From the NCBI RefSeq assembly GCF_001541225.1, contig NZ_LMTS01000025.1, positions 63,585-127,584 on the forward strand: DNA of 64,000 nt, written 5' to 3'. The DNA is from Variovorax sp. WDL1 (GTDB taxonomy: Bacteria > Pseudomonadota > Gammaproteobacteria > Burkholderiales > Burkholderiaceae_C). The position numbers and the translations under genes were made by a program. Positions 24,049-33,449 of the stretch are shown piece by piece. The notes beneath the pieces are model-generated. The model worked only from the letters and a program-made list of their open reading frames with translations. It made no database searches and had not been told where the DNA came from. Each line of letters opens with the position of its first letter. Position 1 is the stretch's first letter.

Positions 24049-24073
24049 AAAAGCCCCTCGTGGAGGGGCTTTT
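24049..24073. terminator. Bidirectional terminator between the Mre11-like gene and thyA
   Basis: AAAAGCCCCTC (24049-24059), GTG loop, GAGGGGCTTTT (24063-24073): a perfect 11-bp stem with A-run and T-run on the two sides. It serves the convergent transcripts. Confidence 0.9.
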
Positions 24074-24099
24074 GCGTGAATGACGGCAGGGATGGTGGC

Positions 24100-25092
24100 T
24101 TACGCGGCCATATCGAGCTTGATTGCAGGATGGCACTGATAGCCGACCAACTTGACATCCTCGGGGTCCAAGCGCGCAAACACGCCAGGAATTTCATCGA
24201 CTGAGTTCAGCCTCGGGATATTGCCCAAGTCCAAGGTTGGCTGGGGAAAGTGTTCGCGGGACAGCAGCTCCTTGACGCCCGGAATATGCGGCACATAAAT
24301 GTGGGCGTCACCGATAAATTGGGTCATGGTCCCCGCTTTACGTCCAGAGAGCCGCGCCATGATTTCCAGAAGCAGTGCGCCAATTACTAAATTAAAGGCC
24401 AATGCGGTGTCAAAACTTCGCTGAAAAAAGCACATGTGCAGCGTGTTGCTTTCCGTGTCGACCAAGAATTGATAAAGAACGTGGCAGACGGGAATTGATG
24501 TCTGGTCATGCTCGTCCGGTCGCCAGCCATTTATTATTATGCGGCGGTCCGTCGGATTGGTCATGATGGCTTTGAGCGCCACCTCCAACTGGTTGATTCC
24601 CCGACGCATCACCCAGACGTTGCGAGCGGCGTCATGGGCACGAACCTCGTAGCCAAGCGCTATCAGCTCGTCGCATTCCTTTTGCGAATTGACCTCCCGC
24701 CAATCCCGGCAATCGGTCCATTGTTTTGGGTATGAACGCCCAATATCGTCTTCGCCAGTTCTGTGCTTGTTTGCTAGCCACGATGGCGTGATATTGGCAT
24801 TGCCGTCCCACACTTTGCATCCGAGCTCCCTGAATTGAGCAGCGCTCGTAAAACCTCGGAAGAAACCAAACAGTTCGCCCTTCGCAGTTTTCCACGCGAG
24901 CTTCTTGGTGGTAATTGCGGGGAAGCCATCCGCCATGTCGAATTTCAATGTGACGCTGGGCACGAACAGCGTGTCGATGCCCGTGCGGTTTGGCCGCAGG
25001 ACGCCTTCGTCGAGAATGCGCGACAGCATGTCGTGAAACTGCTGCATTGGGTGGGGCTTCGCAGCCACTGCGGGTGAAGTCGTTTCAGTCAT
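24100..25092 (-). CDS. thyA: Thymidylate synthase (ThyA family), divergent
   Basis: The protein has 330 residues from the ATG at 25092; a longer frame to 25173 adds 27 unconserved residues. Motifs: NRTGIDTLFVPSVTLKFD (R36 region, phosphate binding), GELFGFFRG, GRSYPKQW, DRRIIINGWRP, catalytic C203 in IPVCHVLYQF, QRSFD, FN (N234) and GDAHIYVPH. The enzyme would convert dUMP to dTMP with methylene-tetrahydrofolate. The conserved QRSxDxxLGxPFN loop is two residues shorter here (QRSFDTALAFN), and about 25 residues are inserted near DWREVNSQKE. The DNA is locally more AT-rich than its neighbours, suggesting separate acquisition. Confidence 0.9.
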   Translation of the reverse strand: MTETTSPAVAAKPHPMQQFHDMLSRILDEGVLRPNRTGIDTLFVPSVTLKFDMADGFPAITTKKLAWKTAKGELFGFFRGFTSAAQFRELGCKVWDGNANITPSWLANKHRTGEDDIGRSYPKQWTDCRDWREVNSQKECDELIALGYEVRAHDAARNVWVMRRGINQLEVALKAIMTNPTDRRIIINGWRPDEHDQTSIPVCHVLYQFLVDTESNTLHMCFFQRSFDTALAFNLVIGALLLEIMARLSGRKAGTMTQFIGDAHIYVPHIPGVKELLSREHFPQPTLDLGNIPRLNSVDEIPGVFARLDPEDVKLVGYQCHPAIKLDMAA

Positions 25093-25170
25093 ATATTCGT
25101 TGATTTGATGTGGCCTGTTGAGACACAGTGTAGGGAACTGCCATCCGGCAACCTGCTTTAGCGCCGACCA

Positions 25171-25207
25171 CAAAAAGAAGCTCGGCCGGACGTGAGTCGG
25201 GCCGAGC
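25171..25207 (-). terminator. Terminator of the lytic transglycosylase gene
   Basis: On the minus strand GCTCGGCC (25200-25207 arm) pairs with GGCCGAGC (25180-25187 arm), followed by TTCTTTTT. It lies about 20 bases beyond the stop at 25225. Confidence 0.8.
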
Positions 25208-25224
25208 GGATGAATGAGCGCGGG

Positions 25225-25839
25225 CTAGGCGTCGAGCAGAGGCTTGCGGTTCTTCACGGTCTCCAGCTCCTTGCGGAAGTGGAAAACACGTTCTGCATAG
25301 CCGCGGGCCTTGCCTGAGTACTTTGCCAGGGTCGACGTGAGCGACCCGCGTTGCTGCGCGTGGTATTCCGCCAGGATGGTGGTTCCGACGCGGATATTGA
25401 CCTCCGGCGAGCGCAAGAGGACCTCAGGGTCTTGCTTGGAGCGCATCTTTTCCATGTGGAAGCGAGGCACGACTTGCATCAGGCCCACGGCGCCGTATCC
25501 GCTTCTTGCCGCCGGGTCGAGGCTCGACTCCTTCATGGCGATGGCCAGAATCAGCAGCGGGGACATGCCGACTTTGACCGCCTCGGAGTAGGCACTGGAG
25601 ACGATGCGCTTTACGAGCCCTTCAGGCTTCTTGTACTTCGACGCCAGGTGGTCTACGAGCACTTGCTGCTCCGCAGCCACCGCGGCCACGCGCTTAGCCT
25701 CCTGAGCCCTTACTTCGACCAGGGCGGTCGGGAACACCTCAGTTGCGACAAATGTGCTGTGCACTGGCGCGTTGGCGAGACATAGAACGAGCGCGAGAGC
25801 GAGCATTCCGACGTGAAACGTCAGTTTGATTGACTTCAT
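25225..25839 (-). CDS. Exported lytic transglycosylase (SLT domain)
   Basis: The protein has 204 residues, with a signal peptide of about 24 residues (cleavage near ANA). After a helical linker (about 40-80) comes an SLT-type domain with the catalytic E104 in AMKESSLDP, then GYGAVGLMQVVP, then NIRVGTTIL and LAKYSG. It would cleave peptidoglycan glycan strands, as for transfer-associated hydrolases. It stands apart from the tra cluster, between thyA and topoisomerase IV, and has its own terminator. Confidence 0.88.
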   Translation of the reverse strand: MKSIKLTFHVGMLALALVLCLANAPVHSTFVATEVFPTALVEVRAQEAKRVAAVAAEQQVLVDHLASKYKKPEGLVKRIVSSAYSEAVKVGMSPLLILAIAMKESSLDPAARSGYGAVGLMQVVPRFHMEKMRSKQDPEVLLRSPEVNIRVGTTILAEYHAQQRGSLTSTLAKYSGKARGYAERVFHFRKELETVKNRKPLLDA

Positions 25840-26119
25840 GATTGCCTTCTAAAACAGATGTAACTCCTGCGTTTAGGCAACGCGGGACGGCAGGGCAGGG
25901 CGCCAGCAAAGTGGCGGCCCGATGGCCCGAAGGGCCATTCGCCTCGTAGGTCGAACAGAGGCGCTCGATAGACGAGGGGAATCGCCGGCCTGGAGTAAGG
26001 TGGCCGAACGTGCCGTGCGAAGCAACCTATAGGGATTTCGGTTTATACGCGGCAGCGCCTCATAACGATTTTAGGGCCGCATGCTATAATGTAAATCCAA
26101 TCTCGCGCCCACATCGCCT
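25840..26119 (+). promoter_or_regulatory. Divergent intergenic region with extended -10 promoter for parE
   Basis: This 280-base stretch holds no gene. TGCTATAAT (26082-26090) is an extended -10 element about 30 bases ahead of the parE ATG; no good -35 is seen. A CTATAG motif lies at 26028-26033. The parE start has no visible Shine-Dalgarno sequence. Confidence 0.6.
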
Positions 26120-28078
26120 ATGACGCAACGTCAGTACAACGAATCCGCAATAAAAATTTTAGAGGGCCTCGAGCCGGTCAAGCTTCGTCCAAGCCAGTTC
26201 ACCCGCACCGAAGACCCCTTGCACATCGTGCAGGAGTGCATCGACAACGCAATCGACGAGGCCATCGCTGGCTACGCGAAGACGGTGAGTGTTGAACTGC
26301 TGCCGGAGGGCTTCGTGCGCGTGGCGGACAACGGTCGCGGCATCCCTGTCGGTCTGCACCCGGAGAAGAAGATTCCGGTCGTCCAGGCCATCTTCACCGT
26401 CCTGTACTCTGGCGGCAAGTTCGACAAGACCTCCGGGGGCGCATACAGCTACGCCGGCGGTCTCCACGGCGTGGGCGTCTCGGTCACCAACGCACTTTGT
26501 GAGTCCCTGACCGCCTCAGTGGTTCGTGACGGAAAGCGCCACGAGATTTCTTTTGCCGACGGCGACGTGGTGAAGCCACTCTATATGGTCGGGAAGGAAG
26601 AGGGGACGGGCACGACAATCACGCTGAAGCCCAATCCGAAGTACTTCACATCGGCCGAGCTGCCAGTCAAGGTTCTGCGCGAACTGCTCAAGACTAAGGC
26701 GGTCTTGCTTCCAGGGCTCGAGGTGCGCTTCACGGACGCTCGCCAGGGCCCTGATTCTTCCAAAGAAGAAGTTTTCCGCTACGAGGACGGTCTCCCGGCA
26801 TACCTCACGGAGTTGGCGGGCGACGAGCCGCTGACGCCCTTGTTGGTCGGCAAGGTCTACGCCGGCGCAGACGACGAAAACTTTGCGGAGGGCGAGGGCG
26901 CTGAGTGGGCCTTCTCCTGGTACGAGGGCGGCGATGGGAGAGGGCGCTCCTACGTCAACCTGATTCCGACCCCCCTTGACGGCACCCACGTGACTGGTCT
27001 GCGCTCGGCGGTCTTCAACTCCATCAAGAGCTTTGCCGAGCATCATTCGATGCTGCCTAAGGGCTTGAAGCTCACGGCTGATGATGCATTCCGGTCCGTC
27101 AAGTTCGTGCTGTCTGCTCGCATGTTGGACCCCGCGTTCGACAACCAGACCAAGGACCGGCTGAATTCCCGGGATGGCGTCAAGCTCCTCGAGCGCATGG
27201 CCCAACCGAGCATCGAGGCCTGGCTGAACCTGAACCCTGTACACGCGAAGGCAGTGGCAGAGCTGGTCATTCGCCATGCTCAAACCCGCACGCGCGCTGC
27301 CAACAAAGTGGAGCGAAAGCGCGGCAGCTCCGTGGTCATGCTGCCCGGGAAGCTGGCGGACTGCGAGAGCCAGGACTCGAGCATCACCGAGCTTTTCCTG
27401 GTCGAGGGCGACTCAGCCGGGGGGTCGGCAAAACAGGCCCGGGAGCGGCACTTTCAGGCAATCCTGCCCCTGCGCGGCAAAGGGCTCAACACCTGGGAGG
27501 CCGACCAGGCGACCGCGCTGGCGAACACGGAAATCCACGATATCTCCATCGCCCTCGGCGTGATGCCCCACAAGCGCTCCGACGTCGTTGACTTGACCAA
27601 GCTCAGGTACGGCAAGGTTTGCATCCTCTCCGACGCCGACGTCGACGGCAATCACATTCAAGTGCTGCTGCTGACGCTGTTCTTCAAGCACTTCCCCCAG
27701 CTGGTCGACAAGGGCCACATCTATGTGGGGCGCCCGCCGCTTTACCGCATCGACGCGGACGCCGCGGGCAAGAAGCGCGGCGCGAAGAAGTTGTATGCCA
27801 TGGACGAGGCCGAGCTCAACATGTTCGAGGAGCGGCTGCGCAAGGAGGGGTACACGAAGACCCAGGTGAGCCGCTTCAAGGGCCTGGGCGAAATGGACGC
27901 GCCGGAGCTGTACGAAACGACGCTCCGTATCGATACCCGCCGCCTGCTCAAGGTGCAGCTGCCGGCGGAACAGTTGGGCGACGCAAACCAGATGTTCGAA
28001 CAGCTCATGGGGAAGAAGAACCCCGCTTGGCGCCGAGAGTGGATGGAACGACGCGGCGACGAGGTCGACAGCTACTGA
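26120..28078 (+). CDS. parE: Topoisomerase IV subunit B (ParE)
   Basis: The protein has 652 residues, close to E. coli ParE (630). GHKL ATPase motifs: [19 protein letters not shown], and [16 protein letters not shown]. The TOPRIM region has [22 protein letters not shown] and [11 protein letters not shown]. ParE supplies ATP hydrolysis and the TOPRIM metal site for decatenation of DNA circles. It is followed by parC after a 55-base gap, giving a complete enzyme on the plasmid. The short ParE-type length and absence of the long GyrB insert favour ParE over GyrB. Confidence 0.93.
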   Translation: MTQRQYNESAIKILEGLEPVKLRPSQFTRTEDPLHIVQECIDNAIDEAIAGYAKTVSVELLPEGFVRVADNGRGIPVGLHPEKKIPVVQAIFTVLYSGGKFDKTSGGAYSYAGGLHGVGVSVTNALCESLTASVVRDGKRHEISFADGDVVKPLYMVGKEEGTGTTITLKPNPKYFTSAELPVKVLRELLKTKAVLLPGLEVRFTDARQGPDSSKEEVFRYEDGLPAYLTELAGDEPLTPLLVGKVYAGADDENFAEGEGAEWAFSWYEGGDGRGRSYVNLIPTPLDGTHVTGLRSAVFNSIKSFAEHHSMLPKGLKLTADDAFRSVKFVLSARMLDPAFDNQTKDRLNSRDGVKLLERMAQPSIEAWLNLNPVHAKAVAELVIRHAQTRTRAANKVERKRGSSVVMLPGKLADCESQDSSITELFLVEGDSAGGSAKQARERHFQAILPLRGKGLNTWEADQATALANTEIHDISIALGVMPHKRSDVVDLTKLRYGKVCILSDADVDGNHIQVLLLTLFFKHFPQLVDKGHIYVGRPPLYRIDADAAGKKRGAKKLYAMDEAELNMFEERLRKEGYTKTQVSRFKGLGEMDAPELYETTLRIDTRRLLKVQLPAEQLGDANQMFEQLMGKKNPAWRREWMERRGDEVDSY

Positions 28079-28133
28079 CGACTGGCGGCCGCCCACCCAA
28101 CCTCGAGCCGCCGGCACGGCCGGCGCGACCTGC

Positions 28134-30419
28134 ATGAAAGCATCAATGGAATCGAACGACGAACTCATCATTCACGACTGGGCTGAGAACGCATACCTCG
28201 AGTACGCGCTTCAGACCGTCAAGGGCCGCGCCCTCCCAGAGGTACGTGACGGCCAAAAGCCAGTGCAGCGCCGCATCCTCTTCGGGATGCTGGAACTGGG
28301 TCTTTCCGGCCCGGCGAAGCCGGTCAAGAGCGCTCGCGTCGTGGGCGAGGTGCTCGGTAAGCTGCACCCCCATGGTGACAGCGCGGCCTATGACGCCATG
28401 GTGCGGATGGCACAGGACTTCACCCTCCGATATCCGCTCGTCCAAGGGCAGGGCAACTTCGGTTCCCGTGACGGCGACTCCGCTGCCGCGATGCGGTACA
28501 CCGAGTCCAAGCTGACGGCGATTTCGGAGCTCCTGCTGTCCGAACTGCGGCTCGGGACCGTCGATTTCGTCGACAACTACGACGGCACGCTCAAAGAGCC
28601 GCGTTACCTCCCTGCCCGCCTCCCATTCACTTTGCTGAACGGGTCCAAGGGCGTTGCGGTTGGCCTGGCCAACGACATCCTCCCGCACAATCTGCGAGAG
28701 GTCGCCAACGCAGCAGTGGCGGTCATCGAGAATCCGGACGTCACAGTCTCGGAGATTCTGAAGCTCATCCCGGGCCCGGACTTTCCGGACGGGGCGCAAG
28801 TCATCAGTTCCGCCGCAGACATCGAGGCCGCATACACCTCCGGTCGCGGAAGCCTGCGTTGCCGTGCCGTGTGGAGTCGAGAGGACCTGGCACGTGGGCA
28901 GTGGCAGGTCATCGTCTCGCAGCTCCCCTACCAGGTCTCGGTGAAGACAATCATGGAGGAAATCGAGACCCTTACCAACCCGCAACCCAAGGCCGGCAAA
29001 AAGACCATCGACCAGCGCCAGGCCAACCTGAAACAGGTCGCGCTTGACTTCCTGGACACGGTTCGCGACGAGTCGGGCAAGCTGGCACCCGTACGCCTGG
29101 TGATTGAGCCGAAGAACTCGAAGGTCGACCAGGAACAGATGATGGCCTTCCTCCTGGCCAACACCAGCCTCGAGGCGTCGGTGACCGTGAACATGACCGT
29201 CATCGGCATCGACAACCGGCCTCAGACGAAGGGTATCGATGCACTCCTGAAGGAGTGGGCCGAGTTCCGGATGACCACCGTGCGCCGGCGCACGCAGTTC
29301 CAACTGGACGGAGCGAACAAGCGTATTCACATCCTCGAGGGCCGCATGGTGGTCTTCGTGAGTCTGGACCGTGTCATCAAAATCATCCGAGAAGCGGACG
29401 ACCCGGCGGCTCAACTGAAGGCGGAGCTTGGCCTGAGTGACATCCAGACCACGGACATCCTGGAGATGCGCTTGCGGCAGCTCAACAAGCTGGAAGGTTT
29501 CAAGCTGGAGAGCGAGCTGGACGAGCTCCGCAAGGAACGCACGCGGCTCGAGGCGCTGTTGGCGTCCGACCCGGCAATGCGCCGCATGGTCATCTCTGAA
29601 ATCAAGGCCGACGCTGCGAAGTACGGCGACGACCGCCGGACCCTGCTGCAGCCCGCTGCACGCGCAGAGGCAGGCGTTTCCTCGACGGTGAACCTGCCGG
29701 ATGAGGAAATCACGGTCGTTCTGTCCCGCAACCTCTGGCTCAAGGCCTACAAGGGGCACGACGTGCCGCCGGAGGCCTATGTGCTCAAGCAGGGCGATTC
29801 GGTTCTCGCGATGGTCAAGACCCGCACGGTTTCGACGCTTTACTTGCTCGACTCGAACGGCCGCGCCTACAGCCTGCCGGCAGGAGGCGTTCCGAACGGC
29901 CGCGGCGAGGGTGCCCCTCTCTCGGCCTCCATTGACCTGCAGGCCGGCGCACGGGTTGTCACGATGCTGGCTGGTGCCGACGACGACCGCTTCATCTTCG
30001 CTGGTGCGCTTGGCAATGGCTACGTTGCACCGCTCAAGAGCCTCGCCTCGCGCCAGAAGGCCGGCAAGGTGTTCCTGAAACTCGCCGACGGGGAGGCGCC
30101 GATGCCACCAGTCGCAATTCCGCAAGACGACACAGGGTTCGTGGTCTGCGGTTCAACGGACGGGCGGATGCTCGCCTTCCCGCTGGCCGAAGTCAAGACG
30201 CTGCCCGCCGGTGGAATGGGTGTCATCCTCATGGTGCTGGGCAACGACAAGCTCTCCGCGCTCCTGCATACGGCTGACGCTCCTTTCGAGGGCAAGGGCC
30301 TGGCGAACGGAAAAATGGTTGATATCAAGCTGAAGGGGGACGATTGGACCCGCCACGTTCTGCACCGGGCTCGCAAGGGGGCCCAGCTGCCGAAAAAGGC
30401 GGTTCTCCAGCCCATCTGA
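28134..30419 (+). CDS. parC: Topoisomerase IV subunit A (ParC)
   Basis: The protein has 761 residues (E. coli ParC 752). The catalytic tyrosine is Y122 in MRYTESKLT. The quinolone-determining region reads [12 protein letters not shown], with S83 at the usual Ser80 position and D87 in place of Glu84. The C-terminal domain from about 510 has beta-pinwheel blades ([44 protein letters not shown]), fewer than GyrA and without a clear GyrA box. The start could be 28134 or the ATG at 28146. With ParE it would decatenate the plasmid or chromosome. Confidence 0.93.
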   Translation: MKASMESNDELIIHDWAENAYLEYALQTVKGRALPEVRDGQKPVQRRILFGMLELGLSGPAKPVKSARVVGEVLGKLHPHGDSAAYDAMVRMAQDFTLRYPLVQGQGNFGSRDGDSAAAMRYTESKLTAISELLLSELRLGTVDFVDNYDGTLKEPRYLPARLPFTLLNGSKGVAVGLANDILPHNLREVANAAVAVIENPDVTVSEILKLIPGPDFPDGAQVISSAADIEAAYTSGRGSLRCRAVWSREDLARGQWQVIVSQLPYQVSVKTIMEEIETLTNPQPKAGKKTIDQRQANLKQVALDFLDTVRDESGKLAPVRLVIEPKNSKVDQEQMMAFLLANTSLEASVTVNMTVIGIDNRPQTKGIDALLKEWAEFRMTTVRRRTQFQLDGANKRIHILEGRMVVFVSLDRVIKIIREADDPAAQLKAELGLSDIQTTDILEMRLRQLNKLEGFKLESELDELRKERTRLEALLASDPAMRRMVISEIKADAAKYGDDRRTLLQPAARAEAGVSSTVNLPDEEITVVLSRNLWLKAYKGHDVPPEAYVLKQGDSVLAMVKTRTVSTLYLLDSNGRAYSLPAGGVPNGRGEGAPLSASIDLQAGARVVTMLAGADDDRFIFAGALGNGYVAPLKSLASRQKAGKVFLKLADGEAPMPPVAIPQDDTGFVVCGSTDGRMLAFPLAEVKTLPAGGMGVILMVLGNDKLSALLHTADAPFEGKGLANGKMVDIKLKGDDWTRHVLHRARKGAQLPKKAVLQPI

Positions 30420-30435
30420 CCCGCAACCTCCCATA

Positions 30436-30457
30436 AAGCCCGGCTCGAGCCGGGCTT
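30436..30457 (+). terminator. Hairpin after parC
   Basis: AAGCCCGGCTC and GAGCCGGGCTT form a perfect 22-base palindrome 16 bases beyond the parC stop. The T-run after it is only two bases, so termination may be partial. Confidence 0.6.
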
Positions 30458-30498
30458 AGTGGCGCTGCGGTGTTTAAGCGTCGCGAGCTATTCAAACC

Positions 30499-30999
30499 AT
30501 GCGATTCCTCCGAACCAATCGATTCCCGCTCGGCGTCCTTGCCGTCTCCCTCGGTGCCTTGGCGCTCGCCCTCGTGCTGCAATATGGGTTTAGCATGGCT
30601 CCCTGCCCCTTGTGCGTACTCCAGCGCCTGGCGCTCGTTGCGACTGCCTTGGTCGGCGCTGCCCAAATGGCCTTGCAGAAGCGATTCACGACGCCACTCA
30701 CCTGGCTTGGATTCGCAGCTTCACTAGGCGGGTTCACCCTCGCCACGTGGCACATCTTCAAGATGGTTGCCGCCCCCACGGAGGACGCGGCGTGCGGCCC
30801 AGGCCTAGCCACCTGGGTCGACAGCCTTTGGACCGCCGAGCTGCTGCCGAGCGTTTTTGCACCCATGGGAGATTGCTTTCAGGACGCGGCCAACCTCCTC
30901 GGCCTGCCTCTTCCGGTCTATGCCTGCGGCCTTTTTCTGACCGTCGCAGCTCTTTTTCGTCTAAATGCAATTAACGCAACTAGCACACTAAATTCTTAG
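30499..30999 (+). CDS. dsbB: DsbB quinone-linked disulfide oxidase
   Basis: The protein has 166 residues with four membrane helices (about 10-30, 45-63, 70-90, 140-160). The first redox pair is C36-C39 in APCPLC; the second pair is C99 and C126 in the second periplasmic loop. DsbB reoxidises DsbA and passes electrons to quinone. The plasmid also encodes a DsbA-like protein (6167-6793), so this may serve that partner. The last codons overlap the left arm of a 17-bp inverted repeat (30963-30979). Confidence 0.92.
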   Translation: MRFLRTNRFPLGVLAVSLGALALALVLQYGFSMAPCPLCVLQRLALVATALVGAAQMALQKRFTTPLTWLGFAASLGGFTLATWHIFKMVAAPTEDAACGPGLATWVDSLWTAELLPSVFAPMGDCFQDAANLLGLPLPVYACGLFLTVAALFRLNAINATSTLNS

Positions 31000-31044
31000 T
31001 GGCTGTAAACTAGTGGTCCCGCTGGAATTGCGTTAATTGCATTT
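30963..31044. repeat. Perfect 17-bp inverted repeat upstream of the recombinase-like gene
   Basis: AAATGCAATTAACGCAA (30963-30979) is the exact reverse complement of TTGCGTTAATTGCATTT (31028-31044). Between them (48 bases) lies a smaller inverted repeat CACTAA-ATTC-TTAGTG. The right arm ends one base before the ATG at 31046. It could be an operator or a recombinase binding site pair. Confidence 0.65.
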
Positions 31045-31045
31045 T

Positions 31046-31927
31046 ATGGACCTCTTTGAATGGGCATTGAAAGTCTCTCGAAAACGGCTCCGCCAGAGCA
31101 GCCTGGCCGTATATCGGTCAATGTGGAACGGCTACACGACACGCCTTGCCTCGCCCGCCGCGCCGGCGGGGCCCGCAATCCCCGGCGCTGAGTCGGCCGC
31201 GCAACTCGTCGGCGCCCTCGAAGGGGCAGGGGACTACTCCGTCCGCAAGCGTGTTTACGGCCTGGTCCGGTGGACCTACGACACGCTTCAGAAGAGCGGA
31301 CTTCCGCTGCGCAACGAATGCAAGGAAGTGGAAAAGCTGTTCATGCCGGACTTCAGGCCCGAGCACGAGATGCTGGGCAGGTCCTGGGCCGACAGGATGA
31401 CCGAGGAGGCGCGCGCGAGCTGCTCGGGATGGAAGAGCGTGCGGTTGGCCGCCATAGTGATGCTCCTCTGTGAAACTGCCCTCAAGAACAGCGAACTCGT
31501 CGAGCTCAGGCTCGAGAATCTCAGGGGCACGCCACCGCGGTGGCTCAACGCCGGCCACAAGGCCAAAGAGCGTGAGTTTGTCCTCAGTGCGAAGGCATCG
31601 GCGCTGATGACGGAGTGGCTCGCCGTCCGGCCCGCCGTACCGACTGACTTCCTGTTCGTTGCCGATGCGACTGGACGGTGCATGGACCATGCGACGCTTT
31701 GGCGTCAACTGAAGCGCGTGACGCTGGCCGCGCAGGGCAGCGAGGGCGTTCGCCACTTTGGCACTGGGCTCATCCGAGCGACGAAGGCACGGGAGTTGAA
31801 GGACATGGGGACGGACGTCGCGGAGATTGCGGATTTTCTCGGCCATATGCAGGAAGCCTCGACAGGCGAGTTGCTCGACCGAGTCCGCACCCGACGCGCG
31901 GGCAGGGAAGCCGCACCCAGCCGCTGA
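31046..31927 (+). CDS. Tyrosine-recombinase-like protein with degenerate active site
   Basis: The protein has 293 residues. The N-terminal part (about 1-100) is a helical core-binding-like domain; the rest follows the tyrosine recombinase fold: LLCETALKNSELVEL (usual TGLRxSEL, so the first catalytic Arg is K147), GLIRATKARELKDMG (R244 kept, the usual His before it is Gly) and IADFLGHMQEAS (H267 kept). No tyrosine follows residue 267, so the nucleophile is missing. It cannot be a normal recombinase and may be a DNA-binding regulator. ATG 31046 is chosen; it abuts the right arm of a 17-bp inverted repeat. Confidence 0.72.
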   Translation: MDLFEWALKVSRKRLRQSSLAVYRSMWNGYTTRLASPAAPAGPAIPGAESAAQLVGALEGAGDYSVRKRVYGLVRWTYDTLQKSGLPLRNECKEVEKLFMPDFRPEHEMLGRSWADRMTEEARASCSGWKSVRLAAIVMLLCETALKNSELVELRLENLRGTPPRWLNAGHKAKEREFVLSAKASALMTEWLAVRPAVPTDFLFVADATGRCMDHATLWRQLKRVTLAAQGSEGVRHFGTGLIRATKARELKDMGTDVAEIADFLGHMQEASTGELLDRVRTRRAGREAAPSR

Positions 31928-31999
31928 TTTCGCTCCGTTTTAGGCAGTTTGTCCGACTCGCTATAGGAGCTAGGACAACCTGCCTCATAGGAGCAAATC

Positions 32000-32206
32000 A
32001 TGGCAAAACGCATCCCCAAGAAAGAGAACCAGCTTTTCGCAGACCGCGCAAAGGCCGAGAACGAACGGGAGTTCTCCCTCGATGGTGACGACGAAGGCGC
32101 TGAGACCGAGAAGCTAGACCTCGCCGTTCTCCACGGACAGGGAACCTCTTCGCGTGCAGGTCGCGGTATGGACTCGGACGAATACCGAGGCTTCGCCGGC
32201 TTCTGA
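32000..32206 (+). CDS. Small acidic/basic protein, unknown
   Basis: The protein has 68 residues, very charged, with a Lys-rich start (MAKRIPKKENQLFADRAK) and an acidic middle (FSLDGDDEGAETEK). It is probably disordered. A good AGGAG precedes the ATG, a GCTATAG motif lies about 35 bases upstream (31960-31966), and a strong terminator follows, so it is expressed as a single-gene unit. Function unknown. Confidence 0.65.
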   Translation: MAKRIPKKENQLFADRAKAENEREFSLDGDDEGAETEKLDLAVLHGQGTSSRAGRGMDSDEYRGFAGF

Positions 32207-32217
32207 CCCATTCTTCC

Positions 32218-32245
32218 AAACGCCTGCATCACAGCAGGCGTTTTT
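32218..32245 (+). terminator. Rho-independent terminator
   Basis: AAACGCCTGC, loop ATCACA, GCAGGCGTTTTT: a 10-bp stem with T5, just after the small gene at 32000-32206. Confidence 0.9.
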
Positions 32246-32311
32246 CATTGTCCGACGGCGCCCAGACGGCGAAAAAGCCTGGGGTGCCAGGCTCCTGTGC
32301 GGTGAGTTGGC

Positions 32312-32626
32312 TCAGGCCGCCAATCTGGCCAGGTCCATCACGCGGCTCTGGACGGCTGCGCCGCCGATGAACGCCACGGAAGGCAACTTACTCGTGGCCT
32401 GCACCAGGTTCCACGCAGAGCGGCCCGCCTGGGCGATGCGATAGCCGAAGTTCCCGCTTTCGCCCTGTCGCTCAACCAGGCCTTGCTCGACCAGCTTACG
32501 CAGGGTCATGGCGTGGTGACTTGAGCGGAACGCCCCCAGGTCCCGGGGCCGCCAGTAGCGCCCATCTCGCAATTGCTGCTCCAGTTCATAGAGCGTCTTC
32601 AGAAGCTCCGCTTGAGGCGTGGTCAT
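32312..32626 (-). CDS. Winged helix-turn-helix protein (MarR-like)
   Basis: The protein has 104 residues. Helices AELLKTLYELEQQL and WRPRDLGAF are followed by a recognition-helix-like segment (SHHAMTLRKLVEQGLVERQ) and a wing (GNFGYRIAQAGR), the layout of a winged-helix transcription regulator; it is small for MarR (about 140). The ATG at 32626 is used; an in-frame ATG at 32656 would add ten residues, and neither has a strong ribosome-binding site. It is transcribed away from the promoter at 32668-32696 and may control it (inference). Confidence 0.68.
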   Translation of the reverse strand: MTTPQAELLKTLYELEQQLRDGRYWRPRDLGAFRSSHHAMTLRKLVEQGLVERQGESGNFGYRIAQAGRSAWNLVQATSKLPSVAFIGGAAVQSRVMDLARLAA

Positions 32627-32667
32627 CAAACCCAGCACCTTGCAACTCTGTCTCATCTGTTTAGGCG

Positions 32668-32696
32668 TTGAAAATGTACGTCGGCAGTGTTATAAT
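32668..32696 (+). promoter_or_regulatory. Sigma-70-type promoter
   Basis: TTGAAA (32668-32673) and TATAAT (32691-32696) with a 17-base spacer point to the small membrane protein gene at 32856. The roughly 160-base leader includes a CTATAG motif (32725-32730). Confidence 0.7.
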
Positions 32697-32855
32697 CGAG
32701 GCCGCCCGTAGCAGCACTTCACCCCTATAGCACTCCGTATTTAGGTCTGCCCATAGCGGCAGCACCCTCCGTCGCAAGTGCCATATAACGACCGACACCC
32801 TGGGAAGGGGTGGTCGCTACATCCGGTATAGGTCAACAACATTTTTGGAGCTCAC

Positions 32856-33197
32856 ATGGATTGGAAGATACTCGCGCTCATCGCCACCCCCATCCTCTTC
32901 GCCATCTTCGCCCAGGGGATTCTCGACGCGCTTCATCCCAACGAAGTCGAAGAGAAAGAATGCGAACGACGCCAGAAGAGGTCGAAATCGGTCGAGCAGA
33001 TGGCTGACGCACACCCCGCAACTCCCAGCGGAGTGGTGGCGGCAACAGGAGTGCCCGTGAACCACGCCGCCCAACTGGCTCAGAGCAATGTAGAACGTCA
33101 GAGGCGCCGCAAGCTCGAAGAGGCGCATGACTACGACGCACCAGCGGACTTCGCGATGCCAGACGACTTCGACTTGGCAGCTGCGAGGCAACTCTAA
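32856..33197 (+). CDS. Small single-span membrane protein, unknown
   Basis: The protein has 113 residues: one N-terminal hydrophobic helix (about 4-24), then a charged helical segment (EVEEKECERRQKRSKSVEQ), an Ala/Val-rich linker and an acidic tail (DAPADFAMPDDFDL). GGAG precedes the ATG. It has a consensus promoter and a very strong terminator of its own. No family recognised. Confidence 0.65.
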   Translation: MDWKILALIATPILFAIFAQGILDALHPNEVEEKECERRQKRSKSVEQMADAHPATPSGVVAATGVPVNHAAQLAQSNVERQRRRKLEEAHDYDAPADFAMPDDFDLAAARQL

Positions 33198-33217
33198 CCC
33201 GGTTCCCCCTCCTTCGA

Positions 33218-33251
33218 GGCCTTCCAATGCAACTGCATTGGAAGGCCTTTT
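33218..33251 (+). terminator. Strong rho-independent terminator
   Basis: GGCCTTCCAATGCA, loop AC, TGCATTGGAAGGCC followed by TTTT: a perfect 14-bp stem. Confidence 0.9.
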
Positions 33252-33449
33252 CTTTGGCGATGGCGTCTCAGTCCTATTCGGGTCGACGGCTGCCCAACGG
33301 CAAAAAGCCCTCCGGGCAAGAGCCAGAAGGGCTTTAAGAGACGACAGAAGAGGACTAGTGCAGCCTTGCGCGCGTTGAACTCAGCGCTGCGACCAACGGA
33401 ACAGGGCCAGGCGAAACCGGAGCCTGAACGGGGCTCTCTTGCCCAACGT

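Noticed and set aside
28143-30125. A 660-residue open frame on the minus strand opposite parC
   Set aside because: Antisense shadow of a GC-rich gene; no family motif, low-complexity Arg/His/Val-rich text and no ribosome-binding site.
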